64,000 nt of DNA from Mycolicibacterium madagascariense (lineage in GTDB: Bacteria; Actinomycetota; Actinomycetes; Mycobacteriales; Mycobacteriaceae). Below, piece by piece: positions 43,827 to 51,580 of the stretch; the first letter of the stretch is position 1; each line of letters begins with the position of its first letter. The stretch is taken from contig NZ_AP022610.1 of the NCBI RefSeq assembly GCF_010729665.1, positions 4,712,001-4,776,000 on the forward strand. The letters run 5' to 3'. Under the pieces are notes generated by a model, which did not search any database, was not told where the DNA came from, and saw only the letters and a list, made by a program, of their open reading frames with translations. Both the position numbers and the translations under genes were made by a program.

Positions 43827-44800
43827 GTCAGCGCCGCCACCGCGCTCAGCTGCCGTTCGACGACGCGCTGGACCAGTTGAATCTTGAAACCGTTGTCGGA
43901 CAGCGGTTTCGCACCATCGGCCGCGTGCGATGCGGCGTCGTGCCACAGCCCCGGGGTGATCGGCCTGCCGACGAGGGCCTGTTCGACGGCGGGCAGCCGC
44001 CACGGCACGGTCGCTACGCCGCCGACGGCGACCCGCGCGGTCTTGACGGTGTTCCCGGCGATGTCGAGCGCCACGGCCGCCGACGTCAGCGCAAACTCAT
44101 AGGACTGGCGGTCGCGCACCTTGAGGTAACCCGACCGGATGGTCTGCGGCCCGGTGGGCACCTCGACGCCGACGATGAGTTCGCCCGGGCGCAGGTCGTG
44201 TTCCTGATCGGGCGTGCTGCCCGGTTCGCGGAAGAACTGGGCCAGCGGAATGCGCCTGTCTCCGTTGCCATCCCGCAGGAGCAGGACGGCGTCGAGCGCG
44301 ACGAGCGCGACCGCGAGGTCCGACGGGTGGGTCGCCACGCATTCGTCACTCGCGCCGAGGATGGCGTGCATGCGGTTCAGCCCTCCGACCGCGGCACATC
44401 CCGCTCCCGGGGTGCGACGGTTGCAGTTGGCCGTGACGTCGCGGAAGTACAGGCAGCGCGGCCGCTGCATGAGGTTGCCGCCGATCGAGGCCATGTTGCG
44501 CAGCTGCGCCGAGGCACTGAGGTCCAAGGACTGTGCGATGACCGGGAATTGGCGGCGCACCCGGTCGTCGGCGGCAAGGTCGGACATGCGCACCAGTGAG
44601 CCGATCCGCAGCGACCGACCGTCGAGGTCGACGCTGCGGTAGGGCAGCGCGTTGATGTCGACGACGGCGTTGGGTCGCTCGACGGTGACCCGCATGAGGT
44701 CGATGAGCGTGGTACCGCCGGCGATGTACCGGGCACCGGACCGACCCGCGTCCAGGGCTGCCTTCTCGTCGGCGGCCTTGGTGAAGGTGAACGGATACAC
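43823..44800 (-). CDS. FAD-binding subunit with extra [4Fe-4S] motif (PaoB-like)
   Basis: A 325-residue FAD-binding subunit (CoxM/XdhB fold). The FAD segments are YIAGGTTLIDLM and MASIGGNLMQRPRC. The insertion RCLYFRDVTANCNRRTPGAGCAA supplies the cysteines that in E. coli PaoB bind a second cluster ([4Fe-4S]), which plain CoxM proteins lack. Four bases separate it from the iron-sulfur subunit gene upstream. Confidence 0.85.
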   Translation of the reverse strand: MYPFTFTKAADEKAALDAGRSGARYIAGGTTLIDLMRVTVERPNAVVDINALPYRSVDLDGRSLRIGSLVRMSDLAADDRVRRQFPVIAQSLDLSASAQLRNMASIGGNLMQRPRCLYFRDVTANCNRRTPGAGCAAVGGLNRMHAILGASDECVATHPSDLAVALVALDAVLLLRDGNGDRRIPLAQFFREPGSTPDQEHDLRPGELIVGVEVPTGPQTIRSGYLKVRDRQSYEFALTSAAVALDIAGNTVKTARVAVGGVATVPWRLPAVEQALVGRPITPGLWHDAASHAADGAKPLSDNGFKIQLVQRVVERQLSAVAALT

Positions 44801-44804
44801 CGGC

Positions 44805-45425
44805 TCACGCCTCCTTGGCGGCCGACGCGACGGCGGCGACGATGTTGGTGTAGGCCCCGCAGCGACAGATGTTGCCGCTCATCCATTCTCGGATCTCCTC
44901 GGGAGAGCCGGTGTGTCCTTCGGCGATGCAACCGAGTCCGGACATGATCTGACCCGAGGTGCAGTAGCCGCACTGGAACGCGTCGGTGTCGATGAACGAC
45001 TGCTGCAGGGGATGCAGCCGACCGTGGTCCGCGACGCCTTCGATGGTCTGGACCTCGGCGCCGTCGTGCATCACCGCGAGCGTCAGGCAGGAGTTGACCC
45101 GTTTGCCGTCCAGCAGGATGGTGCATGCGCCGCAGGCACCCTGATCGCACCCCTTCTTGGTGCCGGTCAGCCCGACCCGCTCGCGCAGCATGTCGAGCAT
45201 CGACGTCCTGGTGTCGACGTCGACGTCCTTCTCCTCGCCGTTGATGCGCAGGTGGACGCGCGTCGTCTGGCCCTCGGCGGGCGGAGCGTCGGTCTTGGTG
45301 TCGCTTTCGCACCCGGCGGCAATCGATGCGGCCGCGACGGCCCCGCTAACGGTGATCGAGGCGCCGACGAAGGTGCGGCGATTGATCTCGGAGGCCACGT
45401 TTTCGAGCGTACGCCGACTCGCCAT
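44805..45425 (-). CDS. Tat-exported [2Fe-2S] subunit (PaoA-like), possible lipoprotein
   Basis: A 206-residue iron-sulfur subunit. The N-terminus carries a twin-arginine signal INRRTFVGASITVSGAVAAASIAAGC; the Cys after IAAG forms a lipobox. Two [2Fe-2S] sites follow: CDQGACGACT...C (plant-ferredoxin type) and CGYCTSGQ...CRCG. Export of the whole folded complex by hitchhiking on this signal is the PaoABC model. The gene follows the holin-like gene by 18 bp. Confidence 0.87.
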   Translation of the reverse strand: MASRRTLENVASEINRRTFVGASITVSGAVAAASIAAGCESDTKTDAPPAEGQTTRVHLRINGEEKDVDVDTRTSMLDMLRERVGLTGTKKGCDQGACGACTILLDGKRVNSCLTLAVMHDGAEVQTIEGVADHGRLHPLQQSFIDTDAFQCGYCTSGQIMSGLGCIAEGHTGSPEEIREWMSGNICRCGAYTNIVAAVASAAKEA

Positions 45426-45443
45426 CGACCGCGGTCCGCGCAG

Positions 45444-45842
45444 CTAACGGCGGGTTCGTTTGCCATCGGGCAGCACCAGCGACAGGAACCAGCCGACGAC
45501 GGACAGCACGATCGCCGCCTTGATGGCCGTCCACCAGAATGCGTCGATGTAGAGGCCCCAGTGGGTGGTCCGCTGCGTGACGCGCGCGGTGATCCACAGC
45601 ATCAGCGCATTGACGACGACGTGGAAGAGCCCGAGCGTCACGATGTACAGCGGCGTCGAGATGAGCCGAACGATCGGTTTGACGACGGCGTTGACGATGC
45701 CGAAGACCACCGCCACGGCGAAGACGATCGCGACCCGTGCGAGCGGCGAGTCACCGCCGATGAACGCGATGCCGGGCACCATCCTCGTCACGATCCACAG
45801 CGCCACCCCGGTCACGGCCGCGCGGAACAGGAACGGGCGCAC
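45444..45842 (-). CDS. Phage-holin-family 4 (PF04020-like) membrane protein
   Basis: A 132-residue protein with four hydrophobic segments (about 5-21, 34-55, 63-84, 100-122) and the motif AVVFGIVNAVVKPIVRLISTPLYIVTLGLFHVVVNALML. It fits the conserved YvlD/holin-like family, which despite the name is chromosomal and not phage. Role unknown; first gene of the run leading to paoABC-like genes and fpg2. Confidence 0.8.
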   Translation of the reverse strand: MRPFLFRAAVTGVALWIVTRMVPGIAFIGGDSPLARVAIVFAVAVVFGIVNAVVKPIVRLISTPLYIVTLGLFHVVVNALMLWITARVTQRTTHWGLYIDAFWWTAIKAAIVLSVVGWFLSLVLPDGKRTRR

Positions 45843-45898
45843 GGGCCGATCCTGCCATGCCCCGTCGGCGGAACCGTGAGTATGCGGTACCCGGGGTA

Positions 45899-45928
45899 TT
45901 GACTACTGCCCGTGGCGTCACCTACTTT
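45899..45928 (+). promoter_or_regulatory. Putative SigA-type promoter of the diiron oxygenase gene
   Basis: TTGACT (45899-45904), 18-bp spacer, TACTTT (45923-45928): a good match to the mycobacterial housekeeping pattern, about 30 bp before the ATG at 45960. Confidence 0.5.
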
Positions 45929-45959
45929 TGGGGCACCACCCAGCGAAGGGCTGTCGACG

Positions 45960-47198
45960 ATGACGCTGTCCCCCGAAGCCGTCCGCCGTGCCGGCAACCC
46001 CACCCGTGAGGAATTCTCCGAGCGCCTGCTGCGCGGTTCGGTCAAGAAGTCCTACGAGCCGATCGTCGACATCGATTGGGACGCACCGCTGGAACCCGAC
46101 AAGTTCTTCCTGCCGCCGAAGACGGTGTCGCTCTACGGCACGCCGGCGTGGGACGCCATGACGCGCGAGGAGCAGATCGAACTCTCGCGCCAGGAACTGG
46201 TCAACACGCTGTCGGCGGGCATCTGGTTCGAGAACATCCTCAACCAGGCGCTGCTGCGCGATCTGATGCATGCGGATCCGACCGCCCGCGCCACGCACTA
46301 CGCGCTCACCGAGATGGGCGACGAGACCCGCCACATGGTGATGTTCGGCAGGACCATCGAGAAGGTGGGCGCCAAGCCCATGCGGCCCAAGCGCTTTCAG
46401 CGCGTCATCATCAACGGACTGCCGCTGGTGTTCAAGGGGCCGCTGCTATGGGTGGCCGCGCTCGTCGGCGAGGAGATCTTCGACTCGCTGCAGCGGCAGA
46501 TGATGGACGACCCGCAACTGCAGCCCGCCGTGCAACGGCTCATGCGCATTCACGTCACCGAGGAGGCCCGCCACATTCAGTTCGCCCGCGACGGTCTGCG
46601 CAAGCACGTCGGCGACATGGCGTGGTGGCAGCGGCTGTGGGTGGCCAATCTGCACGGCGTCGGCGGCTACTTCTTCCGGCACCTGTTCAGCAATCCCGCC
46701 CAGTACCGCCGCGTCGGGCTGCCCGGGGGCGCGAGCCGTGACCTGGCGCGCGCCAGTGCGCACCGCCACGACGTCCAGATCTCCGGGTTCGCGCCGCTGG
46801 CGGCGTTCCTCGAGGAGGTCGGGCTGATGGGTCCGATCGCGCGCCGCATGTGGCGCCGCAGCCACTTCCTGCCGGCGACCCCGTCGGCGTCCCCCGCTCC
46901 CGCTGCTATTCCCGCCCCGTCCGACGACGCGGGCGATGACGCGTACGACGGTCCGGCCACCCTGCGGGTCGGTGGCACCGACCACGCGGTGCGCGTCCGC
47001 CTGATGGGACACCTCGACCCCACCGACGGTCGATACCATTGGCGTGGAACGGTTTTCGAGGCGCTACCCGACGACGTGCTCCGCACGCCGCGCGTGACGC
47101 TCGCCATCGGTGCGCGTATCAGCGACGCGCGGCTGACCGAGAAGACGCCCTGGGGCACCTACTCGATCGTGGGCGAGGGCGCTCCCCCGTTCGCCTGA
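45960..47198 (+). CDS. AurF-like diiron oxygenase with C-terminal DUF4873 domain
   Basis: A 412-residue protein. The N-terminal ferritin-like domain (about 60-270) holds diiron ligands in LTEMGDETRHMVMFGR and IHVTEEARHIQFAR, the AurF N-oxygenase pattern. After a Pro/Ala-rich linker (about 300-325) comes a small beta domain like DUF4873 (RVGGTDHAVRVRLMGHLDPTDGRYHWRGTV). Substrate unknown; AurF oxidises arylamines. The ATG at 45960 has GAAGGG 11 bp upstream; a GTG at 45912 would sit inside the promoter. Confidence 0.82.
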   Translation: MTLSPEAVRRAGNPTREEFSERLLRGSVKKSYEPIVDIDWDAPLEPDKFFLPPKTVSLYGTPAWDAMTREEQIELSRQELVNTLSAGIWFENILNQALLRDLMHADPTARATHYALTEMGDETRHMVMFGRTIEKVGAKPMRPKRFQRVIINGLPLVFKGPLLWVAALVGEEIFDSLQRQMMDDPQLQPAVQRLMRIHVTEEARHIQFARDGLRKHVGDMAWWQRLWVANLHGVGGYFFRHLFSNPAQYRRVGLPGGASRDLARASAHRHDVQISGFAPLAAFLEEVGLMGPIARRMWRRSHFLPATPSASPAPAAIPAPSDDAGDDAYDGPATLRVGGTDHAVRVRLMGHLDPTDGRYHWRGTVFEALPDDVLRTPRVTLAIGARISDARLTEKTPWGTYSIVGEGAPPFA

Positions 47199-47248
47199 CG
47201 CCGCGGGACGGCTTCCGCGCCGATATTGCGAGATGCCCCACGACGAAC

Positions 47249-47262
47249 TAGAACACGTTCTA
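47249..47262. promoter_or_regulatory. KstR box upstream of the Rv0940c-like gene
   Basis: TAGAACACGTTCTA, identical to the site at 26385 and extended to CTAGAAC..GTTCTAG here. It fits TNNAACNNGTTNNA. It ends 11 bp before the ATG at 47274. Confidence 0.78.
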
Positions 47263-47273
47263 GTATTCGGCTC

Positions 47274-48149
47274 ATGCGGTTCACCTATGCGGAAGCCATG
47301 ACCGACCCGAAGTACTACGTCCCGTTGGCCAAGGCGGCCGACGAGGCTGGATACCACGGGATGACGATCGCCGACAGCGTCGCCTACCCCGAGGTGTCGG
47401 ACTCGAAGTATCCCTACACCGAGGACGGCAATCGCGAGTTCCTCGACGGCAAGGCGTTCATCGAGACCTTCGCGCTGATCGGCGCGCTGTCGGCCGTCAC
47501 CACCACGCTGCAGTTCAACGTCTTCGTGCTCAAGCTGCCCATCCGCCCGCCGGCCCTGGTCGCCAAGCAGGCCGGGTCGCTGGCTGCGATGTTCGACAAC
47601 CGCCTCAACCTCGGCGTCGGCACCAGCCCGTGGCCCGAGGACTACGAGATCATGGGCGTGCCGTACGCCAAGCGCGGCAAGCGGATGGACGAGTGCATCG
47701 ACGTCATCCGCGGTCTGACCTCCGGTGACTACTTCGAATATCACGGCGAGTTCTACGACTTCCCCCGGTTCAAGATGACGCCGGCGCCGACGAAGCCCCT
47801 GCCGATTCTGATCGGCGGCCACGCCGACGCCGCTCTGCGCCGTGCCGCCCGCAACGACGGCTGGATGCACGGCGGTGGCGACCCGGAGGAACTCGATCCG
47901 CTACTGGCCAAGCTCGCGAAGTTCCGCGAGGAGGAGGAGCGGATCGGGCTGGCCGACGAGTTCGCGATCCACGTGATCTCGGTCGACGGCTTCACCCTCG
48001 ACGGCGTGAAGCGGCTCGAGGACAAGGGCGTCACCGACGTCATCGTCGGCTTCCGGATCCCCTACATCATGGGACAGGACACCGAGCCCCTCGACGCCAA
48101 GATCCGCAACCTGGAGTGGTTCGCGGAGAACGTCATCGCGAAGGCGTGA
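47274..48149 (+). CDS. LLM-class flavin-dependent oxidoreductase (Rv0940c-like)
   Basis: A 291-residue luciferase-like oxidoreductase: MRFTYAEAMTDPKYYVPLAKAADEAGYHGMTIADSVAYPE, NRLNLGVGTSPWPEDYEIMGVPY and PLPILIGGHADAALRRAARNDGWMHGGG. Likely F420-dependent by family, but unproven. The homologue Rv0940c is in the KstR regulon as I recall, consistent with the box 11 bp upstream. Its 3' end overlaps the convergent ROK gene by 17 bp. Confidence 0.87.
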   Translation: MRFTYAEAMTDPKYYVPLAKAADEAGYHGMTIADSVAYPEVSDSKYPYTEDGNREFLDGKAFIETFALIGALSAVTTTLQFNVFVLKLPIRPPALVAKQAGSLAAMFDNRLNLGVGTSPWPEDYEIMGVPYAKRGKRMDECIDVIRGLTSGDYFEYHGEFYDFPRFKMTPAPTKPLPILIGGHADAALRRAARNDGWMHGGGDPEELDPLLAKLAKFREEEERIGLADEFAIHVISVDGFTLDGVKRLEDKGVTDVIVGFRIPYIMGQDTEPLDAKIRNLEWFAENVIAKA

Positions 48150-49362
48150 CCGATCGGGTTGCGGCCAACTCGTCGACGGCGCGGGCGCTGAGCACCTCGT
48201 CGAGCACCATGACGGCGCCGCCCACGGTGCCCGACCTGGCGCCGTGCGCCGCGGGCACCACCTCCAGCGTGCGGGTGGCCTGCGCAGTGGCGTTGCCGTA
48301 CAACGTCTCTCGCAATCCGGCGACGAAGATCTCGTAGGCGCCCGCCATGTCCCCGGCCACGACGACGATGGCCGGGTTGAGCAGGTTCACCGCCGACGCG
48401 AGGACCTCCCCGACGTAACGGCCGCTGTCCCTGATCATCCGGCGCGCCTCGGCGTCGCCACCGTGGGCGAGCTCGACCACGTCGCGCAGGTGGCGCACCA
48501 AATGCCCCTGCTGCTGCAGCGCATGCACCACCGCCCAGCCGCCCGCGATCGCCTCGACGCATCCGGTATCTCCGCAGCGACACGGAAGTCCCTGTGCCGC
48601 AGCGATCTTGTTGTGCCCGAACTCCCCGGCTGCCTGCGCCGCGCCGCGCTGCAGCACCCCGCCGGCGACGATGCCCGCGCCGAGGCCGCTGGACGCCTTG
48701 ATCACCAGCACGTCGTCATAGCCCTGGCTCTCGACGGCCGCGATGGCGTTGGAGTCGTTGTCGAGGACCACCGGAACGCCCGCGAGCCGGGGCAATTCGT
48801 CGAAGTACGGCCGCAGCTCGACACCGTCCCAACCGCGCAGGATCGGCGAGTCGCGACTACATCCGCGCTCGCGGTCGACGGTTCCCGGCAGGCTCAGACC
48901 GACGCCGTAGATCGGCACGCCGGGATGGTCCTGCAGCATCACGTCGAGCCGCTTGACGACGTCGGGCATCAGGTCGTCGGGCCCGAGGGCGACCTCCTGA
49001 TCGATGTCACCGATCGAGAGGACCTCGCCCGCCAGGTCGCACACGGCGAGCCGGGTCCGGCTGATGCCGACCGCGACCGACAGCACGATGCCCGCGGCGG
49101 CGTCGAACGACAGCAGCGTCGGCGGCCGGCCGCCGGTCGACGGCGCCTGCTCGCGCTCGACGACCAGGCCCAGCGCGGTCAGTGCGGCGACCCGCGACGC
49201 GATCGCCGTGCGGGACAGCCCGGTGAGATGGCCCAGTTCGGTGCGCGTGACGTCGCGACGATCCCGGATCAGGGTGAAGACGTCCCCCACGGTGGCGGTG
49301 CCGACGTTGCTGCCGGCACTGCTCACGTTGCCGGCGTCGCTCCGCTCACCCTTGCTGGACAC
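48133..49362 (-). CDS. ROK-family (NagC/XylR-type) transcriptional regulator
   Basis: About 409 residues: an N-terminal winged helix (about 22-75, DVFTLIRDRRDVTRTELGHLTGLSRTAIASRVAALTALGLV), then a ROK domain with ASSGLGAGIVAGG, EFGHN and the zinc motif CRCGDTGCVEAIAGG. The frame runs to a GTG at 49398 that would sit in the inverted repeat 49397-49422, so I prefer the GTG at 49362. It is divergent from the MFS exporter and probably represses it; the sugar effector is unknown. Confidence 0.85.
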   Translation of the reverse strand: MSSKGERSDAGNVSSAGSNVGTATVGDVFTLIRDRRDVTRTELGHLTGLSRTAIASRVAALTALGLVVEREQAPSTGGRPPTLLSFDAAAGIVLSVAVGISRTRLAVCDLAGEVLSIGDIDQEVALGPDDLMPDVVKRLDVMLQDHPGVPIYGVGLSLPGTVDRERGCSRDSPILRGWDGVELRPYFDELPRLAGVPVVLDNDSNAIAAVESQGYDDVLVIKASSGLGAGIVAGGVLQRGAAQAAGEFGHNKIAAAQGLPCRCGDTGCVEAIAGGWAVVHALQQQGHLVRHLRDVVELAHGGDAEARRMIRDSGRYVGEVLASAVNLLNPAIVVVAGDMAGAYEIFVAGLRETLYGNATAQATRTLEVVPAAHGARSGTVGGAVMVLDEVLSARAVDELAATRSVTPSR

Positions 49363-49396
49363 GGTTCGATTGAACCCGAGAAACGTAAGCCATGCC

Positions 49397-49422
49397 ACTT
49401 TTGTGTCCCAGAAGACAAAAGT
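49397..49422. promoter_or_regulatory. Putative ROK operator between regulator and MFS exporter
   Basis: ACTTTTGT (49397-49404) and ACAAAAGT (49415-49422) are perfect 8-bp inverted arms with a 10-bp spacer, an AT-rich island in very GC-rich DNA. Position between divergent regulator and transporter genes suggests the regulator's own site. Confidence 0.6.
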
Positions 49423-49461
49423 CGGTTTGAGGAAGGGCGTAAGTACGTCTACCGTTGACGC

Positions 49462-50691
49462 GTGACCAGCTCACTCGAACGACCCACCTCCGTCCCGCTG
49501 TCCGTCGTGGCACCGCCCCCGTCCGTGCGGTGGCTCGCCGTGCTGGCGCTGGCCATCGGCAGTTTCGCCATCGGCACCACCGAGTTCGTCGCCATGGGCC
49601 TGCTGCCCGAGATCGCCTCGAGCCTGCGCGTCACCGAGCCCATCGCCGGGCACGTCATCTCGGCGTACGCGCTCGGCGTGGTCGTCGGCGCGCCGGTGAT
49701 TGCGGCGCTGACCGCGCGGATGCCCCGCAAGCGGCTCCTGCTGGGCCTGATCGCGGTCTTCACGATCGGCAACCTGGCCAGCGTGCTGGCACCCAGCTAC
49801 GAAACCCTGATGGCCGCCCGCTTCGTCTCCGGCATTCCGCACGGCGCCTTCTTCGGCGTCGCCGCGCTGGTGGCGTCCCATCTCATGGGTCCGAAGAACC
49901 GGGCGAAGGCCGTCGCGCACGTCATGAGCGGTCTCACCCTGGCGACCGTGCTCGGCGTGCCCATGGCCTCCTTCCTGGGTCAGACGTTCGGCTGGCGCAG
50001 CGCGTTCGCACTCGTCGTCGTCATCGGCGCGGCCACCCTGGTGGCCATCTGGCACTGGGTGCCCGACCTGCGCGCGATGCACGTCACCAGCGCGCTCACC
50101 GAGCTCGGCGCGCTGCGCCGGCCTCAGGTCTGGCTCGCGCTGCTGACCGGCATGGTCGGCTTCGGCGGCATGTTCGCGGTCTACACCTACGTCGCGACGA
50201 CGCTCACCGACGTCTCCGGCGTGTCCCGCGCCATGGTGCCGCTCGGGCTCATGACGTTCGGCATCGGGATGGTGGTCGGCAACCTGGTCGGCGGCAAGAT
50301 GGCCGACGTCTCGGTGATCAAGGGGCTCTACGCCTCGCTCACCGCGCTGGCCGCCGTGCTGGCGCTGTTCGTCTGGGCCGCCCACGATCCGTGGACCGCG
50401 ATGCTCGGCCTGTTCCTCATCGGCGCATCGGGTTCGGCGATCGGGCCCGCGCTGCAGACCAGGCTGATGGACGTCGCGCACGGCGCCCAGACGCTCGCGG
50501 CCGCGCTGAACCACTCCGCGCTCAACATCGCCAACGCGACGGGCGCCTGGATCGGCGGTCTCGTGATCGCCGGGTACGGCTACACCGCCCCCGCCGCCTC
50601 GGGTGCCGGGCTCGCGGTGGCCGGTCTCGGCGTCCTCACCATCTCGGTGCTGTTGCAGCGCTGGACGGGAGCGCGCGATGCGCGACGCTGA
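49462..50691 (+). CDS. MFS exporter, AraJ/YdhP-type DHA1 family
   Basis: A 409-residue 12-TM major facilitator. VLALAIGSFAIGTTEFVAMGLLPEIASSL is the DHA1 TM1 signature; loop 2-3 reads ARMPRKRLLLGL; motif C-like GIPHGAFFGVAALVASHLM lies in TM4-5. Relatives export sugars, purine analogues or drugs. GTG start at 49462, divergent from the ROK regulator with the palindrome between them. Confidence 0.85.
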   Translation: MTSSLERPTSVPLSVVAPPPSVRWLAVLALAIGSFAIGTTEFVAMGLLPEIASSLRVTEPIAGHVISAYALGVVVGAPVIAALTARMPRKRLLLGLIAVFTIGNLASVLAPSYETLMAARFVSGIPHGAFFGVAALVASHLMGPKNRAKAVAHVMSGLTLATVLGVPMASFLGQTFGWRSAFALVVVIGAATLVAIWHWVPDLRAMHVTSALTELGALRRPQVWLALLTGMVGFGGMFAVYTYVATTLTDVSGVSRAMVPLGLMTFGIGMVVGNLVGGKMADVSVIKGLYASLTALAAVLALFVWAAHDPWTAMLGLFLIGASGSAIGPALQTRLMDVAHGAQTLAAALNHSALNIANATGAWIGGLVIAGYGYTAPAASGAGLAVAGLGVLTISVLLQRWTGARDARR

Positions 50692-50785
50692 CACCTGGCA
50701 CGTGCACCTGCACGTCCTCGGCCTGCGGCTGGACTTCGCCTGGCGGCCGTGGCGGCGGACGCGACAGCTCGCCTACGCCGGCTGA
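50678..50785 (+). CDS. Possible 35-residue small protein coupled to the MFS gene
   Basis: ATG at 50678 inside the 3' end of the MFS gene (14-bp overlap) opens a frame for MRDADTWHVHLHVLGLRLDFAWRPWRRTRQLAYAG. It is rich in His, Trp and Arg and could be translated by coupling. It ends 3 bp before the convergent thioesterase stop. Unsupported by any family; may be chance. Confidence 0.35.
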   Translation: MRDADTWHVHLHVLGLRLDFAWRPWRRTRQLAYAG

Positions 50786-50788
50786 GCG

Positions 50789-51526
50789 TCACAGCGCGGC
50801 GAGCAGTCCGGCCGCGCGGACCTCGTCGTCGACGACGAACCACAGTCGCACCTCGCCGTTGCCGAGGGCGGAGTGGATCCGTACCGGCTCGCCCGGCTGA
50901 ATGGGTTTGCGGTACTCCACCACCGCCCGGTACGGCGCCGACACCACGTCGGGGTACTGCGCCAGGATCTCGTGCACGCCCTGCCAGTAGATCGTGTTGT
51001 TGACGTGCTTGAAGAGGTCGATGTCCGTGTGGCGCAACGGAAATGGCGTCACCGACTCCGAGCTGGCCGGCCCGGGCAGCCACGGCCGCCACTTCAGCCG
51101 ACGGTCGTCGGTGGTCGTCGCAAACCGTTCGAAGAGGCCTTCGGAGATGAGCGACGGCGTGGCGGTGTCCTCGTTCATGTTGATCCAGAAGCCCTCGGTC
51201 TCGATCCGACCGCCGTCGGACCCGTCGAGGCGGACCCGCATCGAGCACCAGCGCGTCGAGATCCCCGAACACCAGCGCCGGAAGACGATGTCGCTGGGCA
51301 GCGTGATCGGGGTGAGGACGTCGATCACCGTGCGCTGCACGATCCAATGCGGGTGGACGTCGGCATACCCGCAGTCGTTCAGGTGCTCGGCGCCGACCTC
51401 CTGGACGTTGCGCGCCACCCCGTCGAGCCGCAACCGAAGACTCGCATCGACGTCGCTGGTGAGCAACCGCCAGCCGGTTCGGAAGACGTACCCCTGGTCG
51501 GGCACCGGGCTCAGCGGCTCCTGCAC
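50789..51526 (-). CDS. Acyl-ACP thioesterase-family (hot-dog) protein
   Basis: A 245-residue double hot-dog protein resembling acyl-ACP thioesterase (FatA/FatB) as found in mycobacteria (Rv2001-like). Each half shows the pattern: LNDCGYADVHPHWIVQRTVIDVLTPITLPSDIVFRRWCSGISTRWCSMRVRL and RHTDIDLFKHVNNTIYWQGVHEIL (catalytic Asn/His region HVNNTIY). It would release free fatty acids from ACP or CoA. Start GTG 51526; divergent from the flavoprotein gene across 45 bp. Confidence 0.8.
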   Translation of the reverse strand: MQEPLSPVPDQGYVFRTGWRLLTSDVDASLRLRLDGVARNVQEVGAEHLNDCGYADVHPHWIVQRTVIDVLTPITLPSDIVFRRWCSGISTRWCSMRVRLDGSDGGRIETEGFWINMNEDTATPSLISEGLFERFATTTDDRRLKWRPWLPGPASSESVTPFPLRHTDIDLFKHVNNTIYWQGVHEILAQYPDVVSAPYRAVVEYRKPIQPGEPVRIHSALGNGEVRLWFVVDDEVRAAGLLAAL

Positions 51527-51562
51527 GGAACCGACGGTAACGCATGGCCTGGTCTTCGATAG

Positions 51563-51580
51563 GGTCCGCACGTGCGGACC
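51563..51580. promoter_or_regulatory. Perfect 18-bp palindrome over the flavoprotein start
   Basis: GGTCCGCACGTGCGGACC is a perfect palindrome containing the GTG start (51572) of the flavoprotein. A -10-like TAGGGT overlaps just upstream, so a leaderless transcript could begin inside it. May be an operator shared with the divergent thioesterase gene, or a start-codon hairpin. Confidence 0.45.

Noticed and set aside
40689..43880. 1063-codon open frame opposite the fpg2 and molybdenum-subunit genes
   Set aside because: A shadow of the real minus-strand genes: the protein is repetitive in Arg, Gly, Ala, His and Val, with no domain, while the other strand encodes complete conserved enzymes.
45444..45842. 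Phage origin suggested by the holin-like family name
   Set aside because: No other phage gene, attachment site or composition change is present; this family is a common chromosomal membrane protein.
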